Source: Acetivibrio saccincola
GTDB taxonomy: Bacteria; Bacillota; Clostridia; Acetivibrionales; Acetivibrionaceae
Assembly (NCBI RefSeq): GCF_002844395.1
Contig: NZ_CP025197.1
Coordinates: forward strand, 2,914,001-2,978,000
DNA: 64,000 nucleotides
Direction of reading: 5' to 3'
Made by a program: the position numbers and the translations under genes. Numbering within the stretch: position 1 is the stretch's first letter; each line of letters starts with the position of its first letter. Of the stretch, positions 28,970 through 39,132 are shown piece by piece. The notes below the pieces were generated by a model. It was not told the origin of the DNA, searched no databases, and was given only the letters and a program-made list of their open reading frames with translations.

Positions 28970-30507
28970 TATAATCCCTCTTTATATCCTGAAAATTCTT
29001 TGCCTAAGCTATATCCTATTTCAAAGTCCCCTTCACCTGACTGCCAAAGCTTTGTAAATGATACCACGCCTACTCCTTCTTCAATCATTCTTATTTCATA
29101 ATATCCACTGTCTTCTCTGTATTCTACAGTATATACTTTAGCTCCTGCCACTTCATTTATATCTGTAATTTCACAATTAATATATCTGTATTCACCTAAT
29201 TTATCTATAACTCCTTGTCCCCATTTATTTCCTTTTGTTAAAGGAGCTCTAATAAGTTCTAAATTGTCAAACTCAGAATCCATCATCCTTTTTTCATTTT
29301 TCCTTTGAATAAGCGCCCCGTCTTCAATTGAATACACAATGTCAATATTAAAGTGTTCAGGACTAAGTCTGCTTTCTCCGTCTGACGGGTCACCAACATC
29401 CCCTGTAATGAAATATTTTACCACACCTTTGTCTGTAACTATATCATTAAGTTTCATTTCATGACTATATTCCGCAAATCCGTGATAAAGCCACCTGTAT
29501 CCCGGTTTTTCCGGCAATAGTTTAGTAAAAATGTCCTTTGTGTATATGTTTTTCATTTTATTATTAAAGGATTTTTCCCTTAAATTATTAATAAATTCTT
29601 CTGCATTATTGGTAAATGTATAATTGTCTTTTTTAATTATATCAAGGAAGTCATTTGCAATATCAGCTGTTTTTGTGTCTTCATGAGCTTTAGTCATTTC
29701 TCTAATTTTTTTAAGCACCTCGTCTTTATATTTTTTTGTGTCATAACTATATGCCGGCGTGTTATCAGCACCTGCGAGATATAAAACCATGTAATTATAA
29801 TAAATGCTGTCTAATTGTTCAATGAGCGGAAAATCACTGTGCTTTTCCATATAATCTTCAAGTTCCAACAATCGCTCTTCCAAATCAGCCCATGATACCG
29901 CCAATGCCCCGTCAATTGCCACAGGATTGTCTGATTGCTGTGATTTGATACTTATATATCCTGCCACTTTATCAGATACAAAATCACTGTATTTTTTCAA
30001 AAATGAATAGTCCACTACAGGATAAACAGTACCTTCCCGGCTTATAAATTTATAACCGCCATTGGCAATTTCTCTAACCAATTCTTCAAGCCCGGTACCT
30101 TTTGCTTTGTCAACTATTTCTTGGTTATTTGTGAAATCCCATCCTATTTTTTCTATGAATTCAGAGTCAAAAATCTTTTGCTGGTAATAGCCCTCATAAA
30201 TATTTTGTACCTCTTCAAGGGCAAGTACCATATTATCTGCTGTAGTATCTGTAACATTTTTAATTTCCCTGTCTATAAACTTTATAATTTCAGAAGGTTT
30301 TTGTCCGTTATTAATAAGCTCTAAAAATGCATCATATAACTCATCTTCCAAAGCCCCTTCTGTATTTCCTCCCTCGCCGTTACTTAAAGGTTTTACATCA
30401 TTCTCACCATAATCAGGGCTCTTCAACTTTCCGCTAACATCACCGTCAAAACCACAGCCGGTAAAAATCACTCCAATTACAATCATCAAAATTAATATTT
30501 TTCTCAT
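28969..30507 (-). CDS. Lipoprotein encoded with a two-component system
   Basis: The 512-residue protein has a lipoprotein signal (MRKILILMIVIGVIFTGCGF, lipid-modified Cys near residue 18). The mature part is mostly helical (~60-330) with a beta-rich C-terminal third (YINCEITDINEVAGAKVYTVEYRED). No family recognised. It is the first gene of the lipoprotein-regulator-kinase operon, which suggests it senses or reports an envelope condition to the kinase; that role is inferred from coupling alone. AAGGTGG precedes ATG 30507. Confidence 0.7.
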   Translation of the reverse strand: MRKILILMIVIGVIFTGCGFDGDVSGKLKSPDYGENDVKPLSNGEGGNTEGALEDELYDAFLELINNGQKPSEIIKFIDREIKNVTDTTADNMVLALEEVQNIYEGYYQQKIFDSEFIEKIGWDFTNNQEIVDKAKGTGLEELVREIANGGYKFISREGTVYPVVDYSFLKKYSDFVSDKVAGYISIKSQQSDNPVAIDGALAVSWADLEERLLELEDYMEKHSDFPLIEQLDSIYYNYMVLYLAGADNTPAYSYDTKKYKDEVLKKIREMTKAHEDTKTADIANDFLDIIKKDNYTFTNNAEEFINNLREKSFNNKMKNIYTKDIFTKLLPEKPGYRWLYHGFAEYSHEMKLNDIVTDKGVVKYFITGDVGDPSDGESRLSPEHFNIDIVYSIEDGALIQRKNEKRMMDSEFDNLELIRAPLTKGNKWGQGVIDKLGEYRYINCEITDINEVAGAKVYTVEYREDSGYYEIRMIEEGVGVVSFTKLWQSGEGDFEIGYSLGKEFSGYKEGL

Positions 30508-30609
30508 TTTTTATCCCACCTTGCTATTTATCATTATTATCATGCTCACTTTTATTATAGAATACAGACAAAATTAAATAGTTACAAAACATTAACAGAT
30601 TAAATAAAG

Positions 30610-30645
30610 CCTCCTTCTTAGCAGCCATTTGTGCCAAGAAGGAGG
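30610..30645 (-). terminator. Intrinsic terminator after the cell-wall hydrolase
   Basis: CCTCCTTCTT and AAGAAGGAGG form a 10-bp stem; the minus strand continues CTTTATTT. It lies ~70 nt past the stop of the hydrolase gene. Confidence 0.75.
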
Positions 30646-30714
30646 TCTTTAATATTTCATATACAAATTTAATATATGTAACAAAACTTAGTAATAAAAA
30701 ACACTAAACACTCA

Positions 30715-31857
30715 TCAAGGTTTTATTAATTTACCTTGCTTTAGTAGATTTAAAAGTTGCGTATTTTGAGCACTGGTTCCGGTATAATTTGATATTCCGT
30801 TTTTAGCGGCTATTTTTTTCCTGTAATCAAATGAAGAGTCTGCACCTACTGCTTTTAATGCATCTACTAAAGATGAGCTGGAACCGGTATATTTAGGAAA
30901 ATAAGTTACACTGTTTTGAGTATCATCAGGTTTTAATAATTTACCTTGCTTTAGTAAATTTAAAAGTTGAGTATTTTGGGCACTGGTTCCGGTATAATTT
31001 GATATTCCGTTTTTAGCAGCTATTTTTTTCCTGTAATCAAATGAAGAGTTTGCTCCTACTGCATTTAACGCATCTACTAAAGATGAGCTGGAACCGGTAT
31101 ATTTAGGGAAATACTTGCCGCTAGGCTGAGGAGTACTGTTATCGCCGCCAATTACCTTTTCGCTGACACTGATTCCCTTTTTTCTTCGTATGGTATAACC
31201 TTTATCTAAATATTTTGTTTTTAGTTCTGCTTTTGTATATGTAAATTTCTTCATTTGTGGAGGAGTTTGTTCTATAACTTCTACAATATCACTGGCATTA
31301 GTACTTTTTTTAATAATATTTGTCACCAATATAACATGATCGTTAGGTTTATTTAAGCAATCACCAATTCGTAATTTTGTAGTATCAGTTCCTAAAGAAG
31401 TGGATACATTTGGTATTGTAGCAGTTGTGTGTCTTGCTATTCCCCATGCATATGAAACAAATGCACTGCAGTCATTAGCGTAATATGTACTGGTTTTACT
31501 TCCATATGCACTGCTTGATGTGTACATTTTGCTGTTAACATTATTGGCATAACTAACAAAATTACTTATACTGCAAGCAAAACCAATATACTGGCCTCGG
31601 TCTACAGGTTGTCCATATGGAATACGGTAAGTACTACCTTTTTTAAAAAGGTAATTGTTCCAGCCATAAACATCTTTTTTAGGAGTCCAGGTTGTATTGT
31701 ACATATCAAAGGCTCTGTCAACAATAGCCTTTTGATCCGATGTCATTTCATATCCGCGTGCAGGATATGAGCTTGCAATAACCGGCATTGCTAAATTTGA
31801 TAATGCCATGCAAAAAACAATACTAAGTACTAATAATACTTTTAAATTTTTTTTCAT
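30715..31857 (-). CDS. Secreted NlpC/P60-like cell-wall hydrolase with two C-terminal repeats
   Basis: The 380-residue protein has a signal peptide (residues ~1-28), then a domain with Cys in NDCSAFVSYAWG (near 130) and His in KPNDHVILVTN (near 172), the order expected of an NlpC/P60-type papain-fold peptidase. Two ~60-residue repeats follow (YFPKYTGSSSSLVDAL ... NTQLLNLLKQGKL at ~250-310 and ~318-380), nearly identical, of the type found at the ends of clostridial autolysins and probably wall-binding. It probably cleaves peptidoglycan peptides. AAAGGAGG precedes ATG 31857. Confidence 0.7.
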   Translation of the reverse strand: MKKNLKVLLVLSIVFCMALSNLAMPVIASSYPARGYEMTSDQKAIVDRAFDMYNTTWTPKKDVYGWNNYLFKKGSTYRIPYGQPVDRGQYIGFACSISNFVSYANNVNSKMYTSSSAYGSKTSTYYANDCSAFVSYAWGIARHTTATIPNVSTSLGTDTTKLRIGDCLNKPNDHVILVTNIIKKSTNASDIVEVIEQTPPQMKKFTYTKAELKTKYLDKGYTIRRKKGISVSEKVIGGDNSTPQPSGKYFPKYTGSSSSLVDALNAVGANSSFDYRKKIAAKNGISNYTGTSAQNTQLLNLLKQGKLLKPDDTQNSVTYFPKYTGSSSSLVDALKAVGADSSFDYRKKIAAKNGISNYTGTSAQNTQLLNLLKQGKLIKP

Positions 31858-31972
31858 TAATATATCCTCCTTTTTACTTTTTATCCACGCTGTTAGTATG
31901 GTGAGTCAACTATGGTAGAAGTTGTCGATTTAATACCCCCGGGGAGAAGTGCTAATAATATTTTCCAAATAT

Positions 31973-32001
31973 AGTATACATCATTTTATATTAAAATGCA
32001 A
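31973..32001 (-). promoter_or_regulatory. Sigma-A promoter of the cell-wall hydrolase gene
   Basis: TTGCAT (31996-32001) and TATACT (31973-31978) are 17 nt apart on the minus strand. The implied leader is ~108 nt, with a GC-rich CCCCGGGGG block and an imperfect GTCGACAACT / AGTTGAC hairpin; no known riboswitch was recognised. Confidence 0.65.
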
Positions 32002-32129
32002 TATTTCCCCTTAAAATAATACAAATATTTATTTTGAAGTTTGTAAAGTATAAATGAAAAAGTGTAAAATTTATTGGATGAAATACATGTTCAAAAGAGA
32101 TGTGATTTTAATCAGCGATATCACCTTAA

Positions 32130-32164
32130 AAAAAGACTAAAGTCGCTGACCTTAGTCTTTTTTT
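32130..32164 (-). terminator. Intrinsic terminator after the chemoreceptor gene
   Basis: AAAAAGACTAA and TTAGTCTTTTTTT pair around an 11-nt loop, and the minus strand ends in a T-run. It is about 50 nt past the chemoreceptor stop. Confidence 0.8.
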
Positions 32165-32212
32165 AGTCTCATTTTAATTCTATTAAAAACAAATACAACC
32201 TCTATGTACTTT

Positions 32213-34717
32213 TTAATATTTCCCATAATCCTCATCTTTTAAATTAATCTTCTTGTTCTTGTTCTTTTCATCGTATTCAGTGTTATTTTTTAGCGAATTG
32301 ATGAGGTTTAATGTCTCTGAGTCAAGTTCATCCATCTTTCTGCCAACTGTCTTTATTTTGAATTTTCTAACCATTTCGTTTAAAAGTTCTGCTTGTCCTG
32401 ACAATTCTTCACTTGCAGATGCACCTTCCTCTGCCGTTGCTGAATTAGTTTGTATCACCTGGGACACCTGCATAATTGCCTGATTTATTTGAGCTATTCC
32501 TGATGCCTGTTCATTTGAAGCTGCGGCTATTTCGCTAACCAAACATGCTGCGTTTTCAACACTTTCTACAATGCTTTTTAGTGCTTCTGCTGTATCATTT
32601 GTAATTTTTGTTCCATATTCAACTCTTTCAATGGAATTTTCAATCATTGCAGTTGTTTCCTTTGCAGCATCTGCACTTCTTGCAGCAAGATTCCTGACTT
32701 CATCAGCAACCACTGCAAATCCTTTTCCATACTGTCCGGCCCTTGCTGCCTCTACAGCTGCGTTTAATGCCAGTATATTAGTCTGGAAAGCTATTTCATC
32801 AATAACCTTTATAATCTTTGAAATATTAGCGGAAGATTCGTTAATCTCTGCCATTGAATTAATCATTTCCTTCATCTTCTCATTTCCTATCTTTGCATAC
32901 TCTTTGGCTTGTTCTGCCAATTTATTTGCTTCGTTTGCATTGCTTGCATTATTATTTGTCTGTGCTGAAATCTGCTCCATGGATGATGTTATTTCTTCAA
33001 TCGAGCTTGCCTGCTCTGTAGAACCTTGGGAAAGAGTCTGGCTTGAACTGGAAAGCTGCTGTGCACTTAATGCCACTTGTTCAGATGAATTTCTAATTTC
33101 TCCTAACAGTTTGCTAAATGATTCTATTGCCATATTCATAGAATTTTTAATAATTGCATGGTCACCTTTATATTCACCTTTCATGGTTTCTGTAAGGTTA
33201 CCTGACGCCAATTCCTGTAAAACACATGCCGCCTCTTCAATTGGCGCCACTATAGCATCAATTGTTTTGTTAAAACCATCAACTATATCCCTGTAGCCAC
33301 CTTTAAATTTATCCACATCTCCACGTACAGAAAGCTCTCCTTCTAAAGCAGATTTTGTCAAGAAATTTATTTCATTTATTATATCTTCAATTGACTGATA
33401 AACTGCTAAAACTGACGGCAACAGCTTGTCATTTTCAGAAAGTTGCCCATATTTTTTAATTTCATTTAATCTGCTCATGTCTCCCTGAGAAAGGCTTATA
33501 AGGTCTTGCTGCACGTACAATAAAGTATTTCTCAGCTTATTTAAATCATCGGCAAATTCTTTCATGGTTCCTTTGTATTTGTCACTCATTCCGGTTGTAT
33601 AATCATTTAAAGCCATTTTGCCAAGAACATGTTTTGCCTCCTCTATAGGCTCAATAACTTCATCAAGGGTATTGTTTATTCCTTTTACAATATCAGCATA
33701 TGCACCTTTTAAGTTGTCATAATTGCCCCGGACGGTTAAGTTACCTTCTTTTGCCGCCTCTGTCAGCCTGTTTGTCTCATTTATAAGTTCTTTTAAAGAA
33801 TCTATTATATTTTTAATTGCCGGTCCTATTTCATCACCTTCATCAACTATCATAGCAGATACACTTAAATTTCCTTCAGAAATTTGTTTCATAACATCTA
33901 CAAGTTCTTTTTTAAGATTATCTGCAAAATTATTCATTATTCTTATCATATTACCTATTTCATCTTCTGATTCTGATTCTATCCTGTATCCTAAATGCCC
34001 CTTGCTTAACTCTGAAAGCATTTTTTCAGCTTCCTTCAGCGGTCCGGTGATGTTTGAAACTATTTTTAAGGATACAAAAACAACAATTGCCAAGCCAATT
34101 ATAGTAAGGAATATTATAATTGATAATGCCGTATTTTTTGATGCCACATATGCATGTATTTCGCTTTCTATTGCATAATTAATTATTTCTCCTATTTCAT
34201 CCATATGTCCCCTTGCGGAATTGAAATTTTGGAAGAGGTTGGTCTCATACATATCATCAAGGCTACCTGAATTTATTAATGACTCCAACTCATCCACCCA
34301 CAATGAAAACTTTTCTTTCAGCATATTAAAATTATAAAAAATTTTCCTTCCTGTGCCTTGGTGGGTATATCCATCCCATAGCTTTTGATTTTGCAGTAAT
34401 ATGCTTTCTGCTTCTAAAATTCTGTTCCGGGTCTGGTTAATCTCTTCCCTGTACTCATTTGTCTTTTCTCTATATTTTGCACTATTTGGATTTTCATTGC
34501 TCATTTCCTGGATTATATTTAATGCCTGATACATATCCCTGTCCGCATTTAAAATTAAATTAAGGCTTTCCATCCCTTGCTGGTGGACATTGGTTTGTAT
34601 CCCCCCGACTATAGAATTCATACTTATTGTAAATATAATTAGGGATATAATTATTACACATACCGGTATAGCAATTGCAACCCATATTTTATTGCGTATA
34701 CTCATTTTTTTGAACAT
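32213..34717 (-). CDS. Methyl-accepting chemotaxis protein with repeated HAMP-like segments
   Basis: The 834-residue protein has a span at ~12-34, a ~160-residue helical extracytoplasmic domain, a second span (~195-218), HAMP, then two or three further HAMP-like units (repeated IEEAK/EEAACVL and [11 protein letters not shown] / [11 protein letters not shown] motifs) before the cytoplasmic signalling domain. The hairpin tip is [23 protein letters not shown], which binds CheA and CheW. Ligand unknown. GGGAGGAG precedes ATG 34717, and a sigma-D-like promoter lies upstream. Confidence 0.92.
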   Translation of the reverse strand: MFKKMSIRNKIWVAIAIPVCVIIISLIIFTISMNSIVGGIQTNVHQQGMESLNLILNADRDMYQALNIIQEMSNENPNSAKYREKTNEYREEINQTRNRILEAESILLQNQKLWDGYTHQGTGRKIFYNFNMLKEKFSLWVDELESLINSGSLDDMYETNLFQNFNSARGHMDEIGEIINYAIESEIHAYVASKNTALSIIIFLTIIGLAIVVFVSLKIVSNITGPLKEAEKMLSELSKGHLGYRIESESEDEIGNMIRIMNNFADNLKKELVDVMKQISEGNLSVSAMIVDEGDEIGPAIKNIIDSLKELINETNRLTEAAKEGNLTVRGNYDNLKGAYADIVKGINNTLDEVIEPIEEAKHVLGKMALNDYTTGMSDKYKGTMKEFADDLNKLRNTLLYVQQDLISLSQGDMSRLNEIKKYGQLSENDKLLPSVLAVYQSIEDIINEINFLTKSALEGELSVRGDVDKFKGGYRDIVDGFNKTIDAIVAPIEEAACVLQELASGNLTETMKGEYKGDHAIIKNSMNMAIESFSKLLGEIRNSSEQVALSAQQLSSSSQTLSQGSTEQASSIEEITSSMEQISAQTNNNASNANEANKLAEQAKEYAKIGNEKMKEMINSMAEINESSANISKIIKVIDEIAFQTNILALNAAVEAARAGQYGKGFAVVADEVRNLAARSADAAKETTAMIENSIERVEYGTKITNDTAEALKSIVESVENAACLVSEIAAASNEQASGIAQINQAIMQVSQVIQTNSATAEEGASASEELSGQAELLNEMVRKFKIKTVGRKMDELDSETLNLINSLKNNTEYDEKNKNKKINLKDEDYGKY

Positions 34718-34775
34718 AACAAAAACTCCTCCCTTATTAATTTGTAATTAATAACATTGTTTAAGGCTAGTAATA

Positions 34776-34802
34776 ATATCGACATTGAAAAAAATATATT
34801 AA
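34776..34802 (-). promoter_or_regulatory. Sigma-D (flagellar/chemotaxis) type promoter of the chemoreceptor
   Basis: On the minus strand TTAA (34799-34802), 15 nt, then GTCGATAT (34776-34783) resembles the TAAA-N15-GCCGATAT consensus of motility sigma factors, 59 nt ahead of the start. Confidence 0.5.
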
Positions 34803-34919
34803 CTAAGTAAGAAAATTTTCTACAAACGGAAAAAGTTTATTATAATTATGGTGTTTTATATTCATCAGATTATATTGTTTAGAACTGAATTTTTTGGGGG
34901 GATTAACATATAAAAATAT

Positions 34920-34949
34920 GGCACAAGCAGTTTATCTACCGCCTGTGCC
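34920..34949 (-). terminator. Intrinsic terminator after the xylanase-esterase gene
   Basis: GGCACAGGCGGT pairs with ACTGCTTGTGCC (two G-U) around a 6-nt loop, followed by ATATTTTTAT on the minus strand, 38 nt past the stop. Confidence 0.75.
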
Positions 34950-34987
34950 ACAACCCTATTAAAAATTATCCGGATAAATCATTTAAA

Positions 34988-37006
34988 CTATCTGGATAAA
35001 TCATTGCGGATAGCTTCAAACCAAACTTCTGCCATTTTATCGTAACCGGTTCTGCTAGGATGAATACCGTCTGCCAAGTCATTAAGTGTAAGAGCACTGT
35101 ACATGTCAACTAAATACACCGGCAACCCTGCACTTGCTTTGCTGTTTACAACACTGACAAGATACTGGTTAAGAGGTCGCACATCTCTAAAAGATAATGG
35201 AATTATCTGAGCAACATAAAGTTTTCCTCCCGGTGGTAATTTTGCACATATTTTATCAATTAATGCACCTAATTCATTGGGGCTTGTATTACCGGCAGTA
35301 ACATCATTGGTGCCGATATGTAAAAGTACTATATCAGGTTTTGCTGCATCCATCCATCCGTTAATTCTTTCGGAAATCTGTCCTGTTCTCCAGCCGGAAT
35401 AACCTTCATGGTCTTTATCCGGAAGCTGTGCAGGTCCATTGGATTGAGAACCTACAAAATCCACTTTATATCCGTTGCTTACAATAAGATCCCACAGTTT
35501 GATACGGTATCCGCCCGGAACATTAAAGCCGTCAGTTATTGAATCTCCCAAAGGCATTATTTTTACTTCCCTGGGTTCTGATGTTGGTGTTGGCGTTGGC
35601 ACCGGTGCCTTATCTTCTGCAGGGAATTTGTCAATTACTTCCAATATGTATCTGCTAAGTAATGTTGCGTCCATAGAGTTAATTAGGCCGTCCCCGTTTA
35701 AGTCAGCAGCATCAATTTTGGGTATGGAAGTTGAAATCTCCATAACGTATCTGTTAAGCAACGCTGCATCCATAGAGTCAATTATACCATCACCGTTTAA
35801 ATCACCAAATTTAATTACAGGACCTGGCCCCACGGTAGGTACCGGATCACTTCCGCTTCCCTTTGTAAAAGTAAACCAGTCAATATTTACAGGACCTGAA
35901 AATACCAATACAATATCATTTACCCCTGTAACAGAAGTTATGTTTGTGGAAAGCTCTGTATAGTCATTCCAACCTCCTGTTGAACCCACTTGTAAAGAAC
36001 CTATGCGTGTTCCTGTTGAACTTCCTATTCTTATATCAATTGTTGTAGGATTATCCACATCAGATGCAACATTTGCAGTAAACTTACTTGCTCCGCTGCC
36101 AAAATTTATATTTTTAAATGTAAGTGTGTTTCCGCTTTCTATATAGCCTATACCTTCTCCGCTGCCAGTTCCTATAATTTCCATGCTTGAAGAACTGTAA
36201 GCGTTGTATTCTTCTGCTTCAATTATTGAGAAAGCGTCTCTTGAGTTAGGACCGTTATTCTCCGGCATTGTAGAACCACCTGGACCTCCTGGTTCCACTG
36301 GGTCTATTGGGTCGTTAGGTATACTTCCGCCAATGGTAATTACGTTTTTATAAACGTCTGCAGAACCGCTGCTCTGGTATCCCTCTACTGTAGTAGCAAC
36401 TTCATACATTTTACCCATTTTCATGCCCATGCTTTCCCAAGCTCTGAAGTGCTGGCTTACAGATACAGTACCGCTTGTTTTTTTAGATGTTCTAACACTC
36501 CAATACTGTTGGAAAGTTGCAGTACCTATAATGGAAGGCTGGTTAACCCTTGTAGTCTCATAAATGTCGTATGTACCGCCGTCCACTGTAATCATACCCT
36601 TTGACTGTGCTCCCGGAGGACGCCAGTTGCCCCAGCTTTCAATGATATAGTACTCTACCAGGGGATCAACTGTCCAACCGTAGATACATAGGTATGAGTT
36701 TCCATTTGGACGGTAGTCAGCTGCGTATTCCACCACAATATTACCAAGTTGTTGATGTGTCTTGGTTTGGTCAAATTTGCGGCCTTTACGGAATAATATA
36801 TTGTTTATATTACTCCACTGACAGCTAAAAGCCCCGCCGTCTTTTAAAGTCATAGACCCTGAACCGGAATCTACCCAAAATTCAAAGTCATATCCCCCGT
36901 GTGTGCCTATTTCATTTGATGTTACAGTACGTGCTTGTACATTTGGCATAACTAAAATTGTCATACACATTATGATTGCCAAAAGTACTGTTGCCTTTTG
37001 TTTCAT
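34988..37006 (-). CDS. Cellulosomal GH11 xylanase - CBM6 - dockerin - SGNH (CE3-type) esterase
   Basis: A 672-residue secreted enzyme. In order: signal peptide (~1-25); GH11 xylanase (~30-228) with nucleophile Glu in [13 protein letters not shown] and acid/base Glu in [13 protein letters not shown]6 (~255-385, [14 protein letters not shown] ... NIDWFTF); dockerin (~393-455) with two Ca2+-binding repeats, [20 protein letters not shown] and [20 protein letters not shown]; a Thr/Pro linker; and an SGNH domain (~475-672) with GDSITDG, GTNDV and DGIHPS. It cuts the xylan backbone and probably removes acetyl groups. The dockerin, placed internally, docks it to a cohesin on a scaffoldin. GGAGGGG precedes ATG 37006. 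Confidence 0.93.
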   Translation of the reverse strand: MKQKATVLLAIIMCMTILVMPNVQARTVTSNEIGTHGGYDFEFWVDSGSGSMTLKDGGAFSCQWSNINNILFRKGRKFDQTKTHQQLGNIVVEYAADYRPNGNSYLCIYGWTVDPLVEYYIIESWGNWRPPGAQSKGMITVDGGTYDIYETTRVNQPSIIGTATFQQYWSVRTSKKTSGTVSVSQHFRAWESMGMKMGKMYEVATTVEGYQSSGSADVYKNVITIGGSIPNDPIDPVEPGGPGGSTMPENNGPNSRDAFSIIEAEEYNAYSSSSMEIIGTGSGEGIGYIESGNTLTFKNINFGSGASKFTANVASDVDNPTTIDIRIGSSTGTRIGSLQVGSTGGWNDYTELSTNITSVTGVNDIVLVFSGPVNIDWFTFTKGSGSDPVPTVGPGPVIKFGDLNGDGIIDSMDAALLNRYVMEISTSIPKIDAADLNGDGLINSMDATLLSRYILEVIDKFPAEDKAPVPTPTPTSEPREVKIMPLGDSITDGFNVPGGYRIKLWDLIVSNGYKVDFVGSQSNGPAQLPDKDHEGYSGWRTGQISERINGWMDAAKPDIVLLHIGTNDVTAGNTSPNELGALIDKICAKLPPGGKLYVAQIIPLSFRDVRPLNQYLVSVVNSKASAGLPVYLVDMYSALTLNDLADGIHPSRTGYDKMAEVWFEAIRNDLSR

Positions 37007-37398
37007 CTTATACCCCTCCTGTTTTTATACAATTTATTCACAATACTGCGCATTTATATATTTCGCAGTAATTGACTTATAATAATCATAATTTTAAAAA
37101 AAACATTTTATTTATAATTTTCATATGACGGAGAGTTAATTTTTTACTTCTGAAAGGTGGGATGCAGTACAAGTGCAAAAATAATACACTCCCTTATATT
37201 AAGTATGCTACGAAAAATTATTTTTGTGGATACTTTTTTATAAACATAATAAGAAATTGGCTATATATAATAAAATAATGATAATATCAATATGATAATA
37301 AGACATAATATCAAAAAATTGTAATTAAATAAAACCAATAATAAGCTATAAAGTGACTAAATGATATTCACACAGAAACAATTTATTGCAACAATTTA

Positions 37399-37427
37399 TT
37401 TACATAGACCAGGGTGTGTGTTAAAAT
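37399..37427 (+). promoter_or_regulatory. Candidate promoter of the truncated CBM gene
   Basis: TTTACA and TAAAAT are separated by 17 nt, implying a ~340-nt leader before the CBM gene. The rest of the 37007-37777 gap is AT-rich; apart from this and one small open frame, nothing was recognised in it. Confidence 0.5.
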
Positions 37428-37631
37428 ATACATGTAGTATAAGTTTTTATTTTAATTTTTTATTTAAACTAAAACTAATTTTTCTTGTCTGCGTAGGTTT
37501 GTCTGCATAGGTCTAATTCTCAAAAATACAATATTAAAAAGTTAGAGAAAAAAAGATAACCAATAAAGATAACAAATAAAAAGATATAATAAATATAGAG
37601 ATATAATATAATTTCAAGGGGTGTAGTGTAT

Positions 37632-37754
37632 ATGTTTTTCAATATAAGTTTAGAAGGGAGGGTAAATAGTTCACAAAGAAAAAAGAGAAAAAGAAAAAAG
37701 AAAGCATTCTATAAGCTAAACTTATTAATTCTTTCAAACTCATTAAAATTATAG
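37632..37754 (+). CDS. Possible 40-residue leader ORF (basic then hydrophobic)
   Basis: An ATG 8 nt after AAGGGGTG opens a 40-codon frame: a short start, a Lys/Arg-rich middle (RKKRKRKKK), then KLNLLILSNSLKL. It ends 23 nt before the CBM gene. The good ribosome binding site and the position in the leader are its only support; the Lys-rich part may simply reflect A-rich DNA. Confidence 0.3.
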   Translation: MFFNISLEGRVNSSQRKKRKRKKKAFYKLNLLILSNSLKL

Positions 37755-37777
37755 TTAAAATTGGGAGGTCTATTTAA

Positions 37778-38216
37778 ATGAAAAGAAAGAGTAGCTTTTT
37801 AGTAATGATGGTACTTTTAATTAGTTGGTTACTGCCGGCAAACGTTCTAACTGTATACGGGGAAGAGTTTTTACCTTTAGGGGAAAAGATTTTATTCCAA
37901 GACTTTGAAGATGGAGACACAGGAAACTGGACAGCGAAGCCGTGGGGAGACGGCGGGGAAATTGGTATTTATGACTGGGGTGACAATAAATCTTTAGTAC
38001 TTTCAGACAGAAGCTCAAGTGAGAGCCAGCCATTCTTAAACATAACAAATCTTATGAAATCAGGCAAGAAATACAACATGTCGATGAAATTGAGACTGGA
38101 AGAAGGAACAGGTGAATACCACATTACTGCTAAAGTGGCTTCAGAAGAGGAAGAGAATTATATCTGGATAGTAGGAAACAGGGAAGTTACTTCTGAAGAC
38201 TGGACGGTTTTTGAGT
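37778..38216 (+). pseudogene. Truncated secreted protein with CBM4_9/CBM22-like module
   Basis: The frame starts after GGGAGGT with a signal peptide (~1-29) and enters a CBM4_9-type beta-sandwich (LFQDFEDGDTGNWTAKPWG ... SLVLSDRSSSESQPFLNI ... KKYNMSMKLRLEEG). It breaks at EDWTVFE, where the module normally has about one more strand, because the transposon left end TGTAGATTTTC begins; the frame then stops at 38221. In this organism group such modules usually precede a GH10 xylanase; the rest of the gene is absent from the far side of the transposon. Confidence 0.8.
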
Positions 38217-38331
38217 TGTAGATTTTCATTTTAATTTAGGTAAATCTACCCTTATTTTATCACATTAAAATAGGTGAAAAAAATTTTTAACCCTACCGCA
38301 ATTTGAAAAAATATTTTCACTTTACAGTAGG
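38217..38331. repeat. Left-end transposase-binding site array
   Basis: Copies of a TTTTCAnnTTnnAnTTAGG-like site occur at 38222-38240, 38255-38274 and about 38314-38331, with an inverted copy (CCTACCGCAATTTGAAAA) at about 38293-38310. Confidence 0.6.
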
Positions 38332-38369
38332 ATTATTTTTTATAATATATTGCGGAGGGTGATGTAAAA

Positions 38370-38963
38370 ATGCAATATATCTTCAATGTTCATGAAGGAA
38401 TTCATGAATATATTAAACTTGGGAGAAATTATCCTTTTCCACCGCCACCAACTAAAAGATGTCACAATCCAAAATGCAATAAATTAGTTAGTTTCCGCAA
38501 ACATGGCTTCTATGAAAGATATTATTACTCAAAAGAATATAAAGGGAAAATAGTAATCAGACGCTATATATGTCCTCTATGTGGATGCACCATATCATAT
38601 ATTCCTAACTTTTGTTTACCCGGATTTATTAATGCAATAAATCATATTTTTGAATACATATATAATTTATTTTATCGTAAAGGTAGTATTAATTCAGTTA
38701 TAAAACAACTAAATCTAAAAAACAACGTACAGTTTTCAAGGCAAATTCTATACTATTACAGAAAAAAATTCATTAAAAATCTCAATACAATACAAAATGG
38801 ATTAAGACAAATAATACACAAAGTGAAATTACCGGATGAAACACTTGGAAACACAGAAAAAGCAAGAAACGTTTTAGCAATAGTAGTAAGAGAATTCCCC
38901 AACATTCAACTATTCTCTCAAAAATACTATCAAGCTACCGCTAAAACATTTCTTGCAGCATGA
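38370..38963 (+). CDS. DUF6431 zinc-ribbon protein of the transposon
   Basis: The 197-residue protein has two cysteine pairs (CHNPKCNK near residue 31 and CPLCGC near 70) forming a zinc ribbon, then a helical region with a possible helix-turn-helix (SINSVIKQLNLKNNVQFSRQILYYYRK). It matches DUF6431 proteins encoded beside this type of transposase; a DNA-binding role in target choice or regulation is inferred. GGAGGGTGATG precedes ATG 38370. Confidence 0.7.
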   Translation: MQYIFNVHEGIHEYIKLGRNYPFPPPPTKRCHNPKCNKLVSFRKHGFYERYYYSKEYKGKIVIRRYICPLCGCTISYIPNFCLPGFINAINHIFEYIYNLFYRKGSINSVIKQLNLKNNVQFSRQILYYYRKKFIKNLNTIQNGLRQIIHKVKLPDETLGNTEKARNVLAIVVREFPNIQLFSQKYYQATAKTFLAA

Positions 38964-39132
38964 TTATAACATTAAAATAGGATTTTAAAAAGCGTCTTAT
39001 GAAAAATTTTTAATGAAATCAACCGCAACACCATATTTTCCTTTACTTGAGCAAATAACTATGGTAACATCCGTGGTAAAGAACAGCCTGACCGGTCATG
39101 GCTTCCTAAAAATGCAACAGGAGGTCAGGAAT

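Noticed and set aside
31858-31965. A riboswitch (cyclic-di-AMP or cyclic-di-GMP) in the cell-wall hydrolase leader
   Set aside because: The leader is about the right size and such genes can be under these riboswitches, but I could not match either consensus core; only a GC block and a short hairpin are visible.
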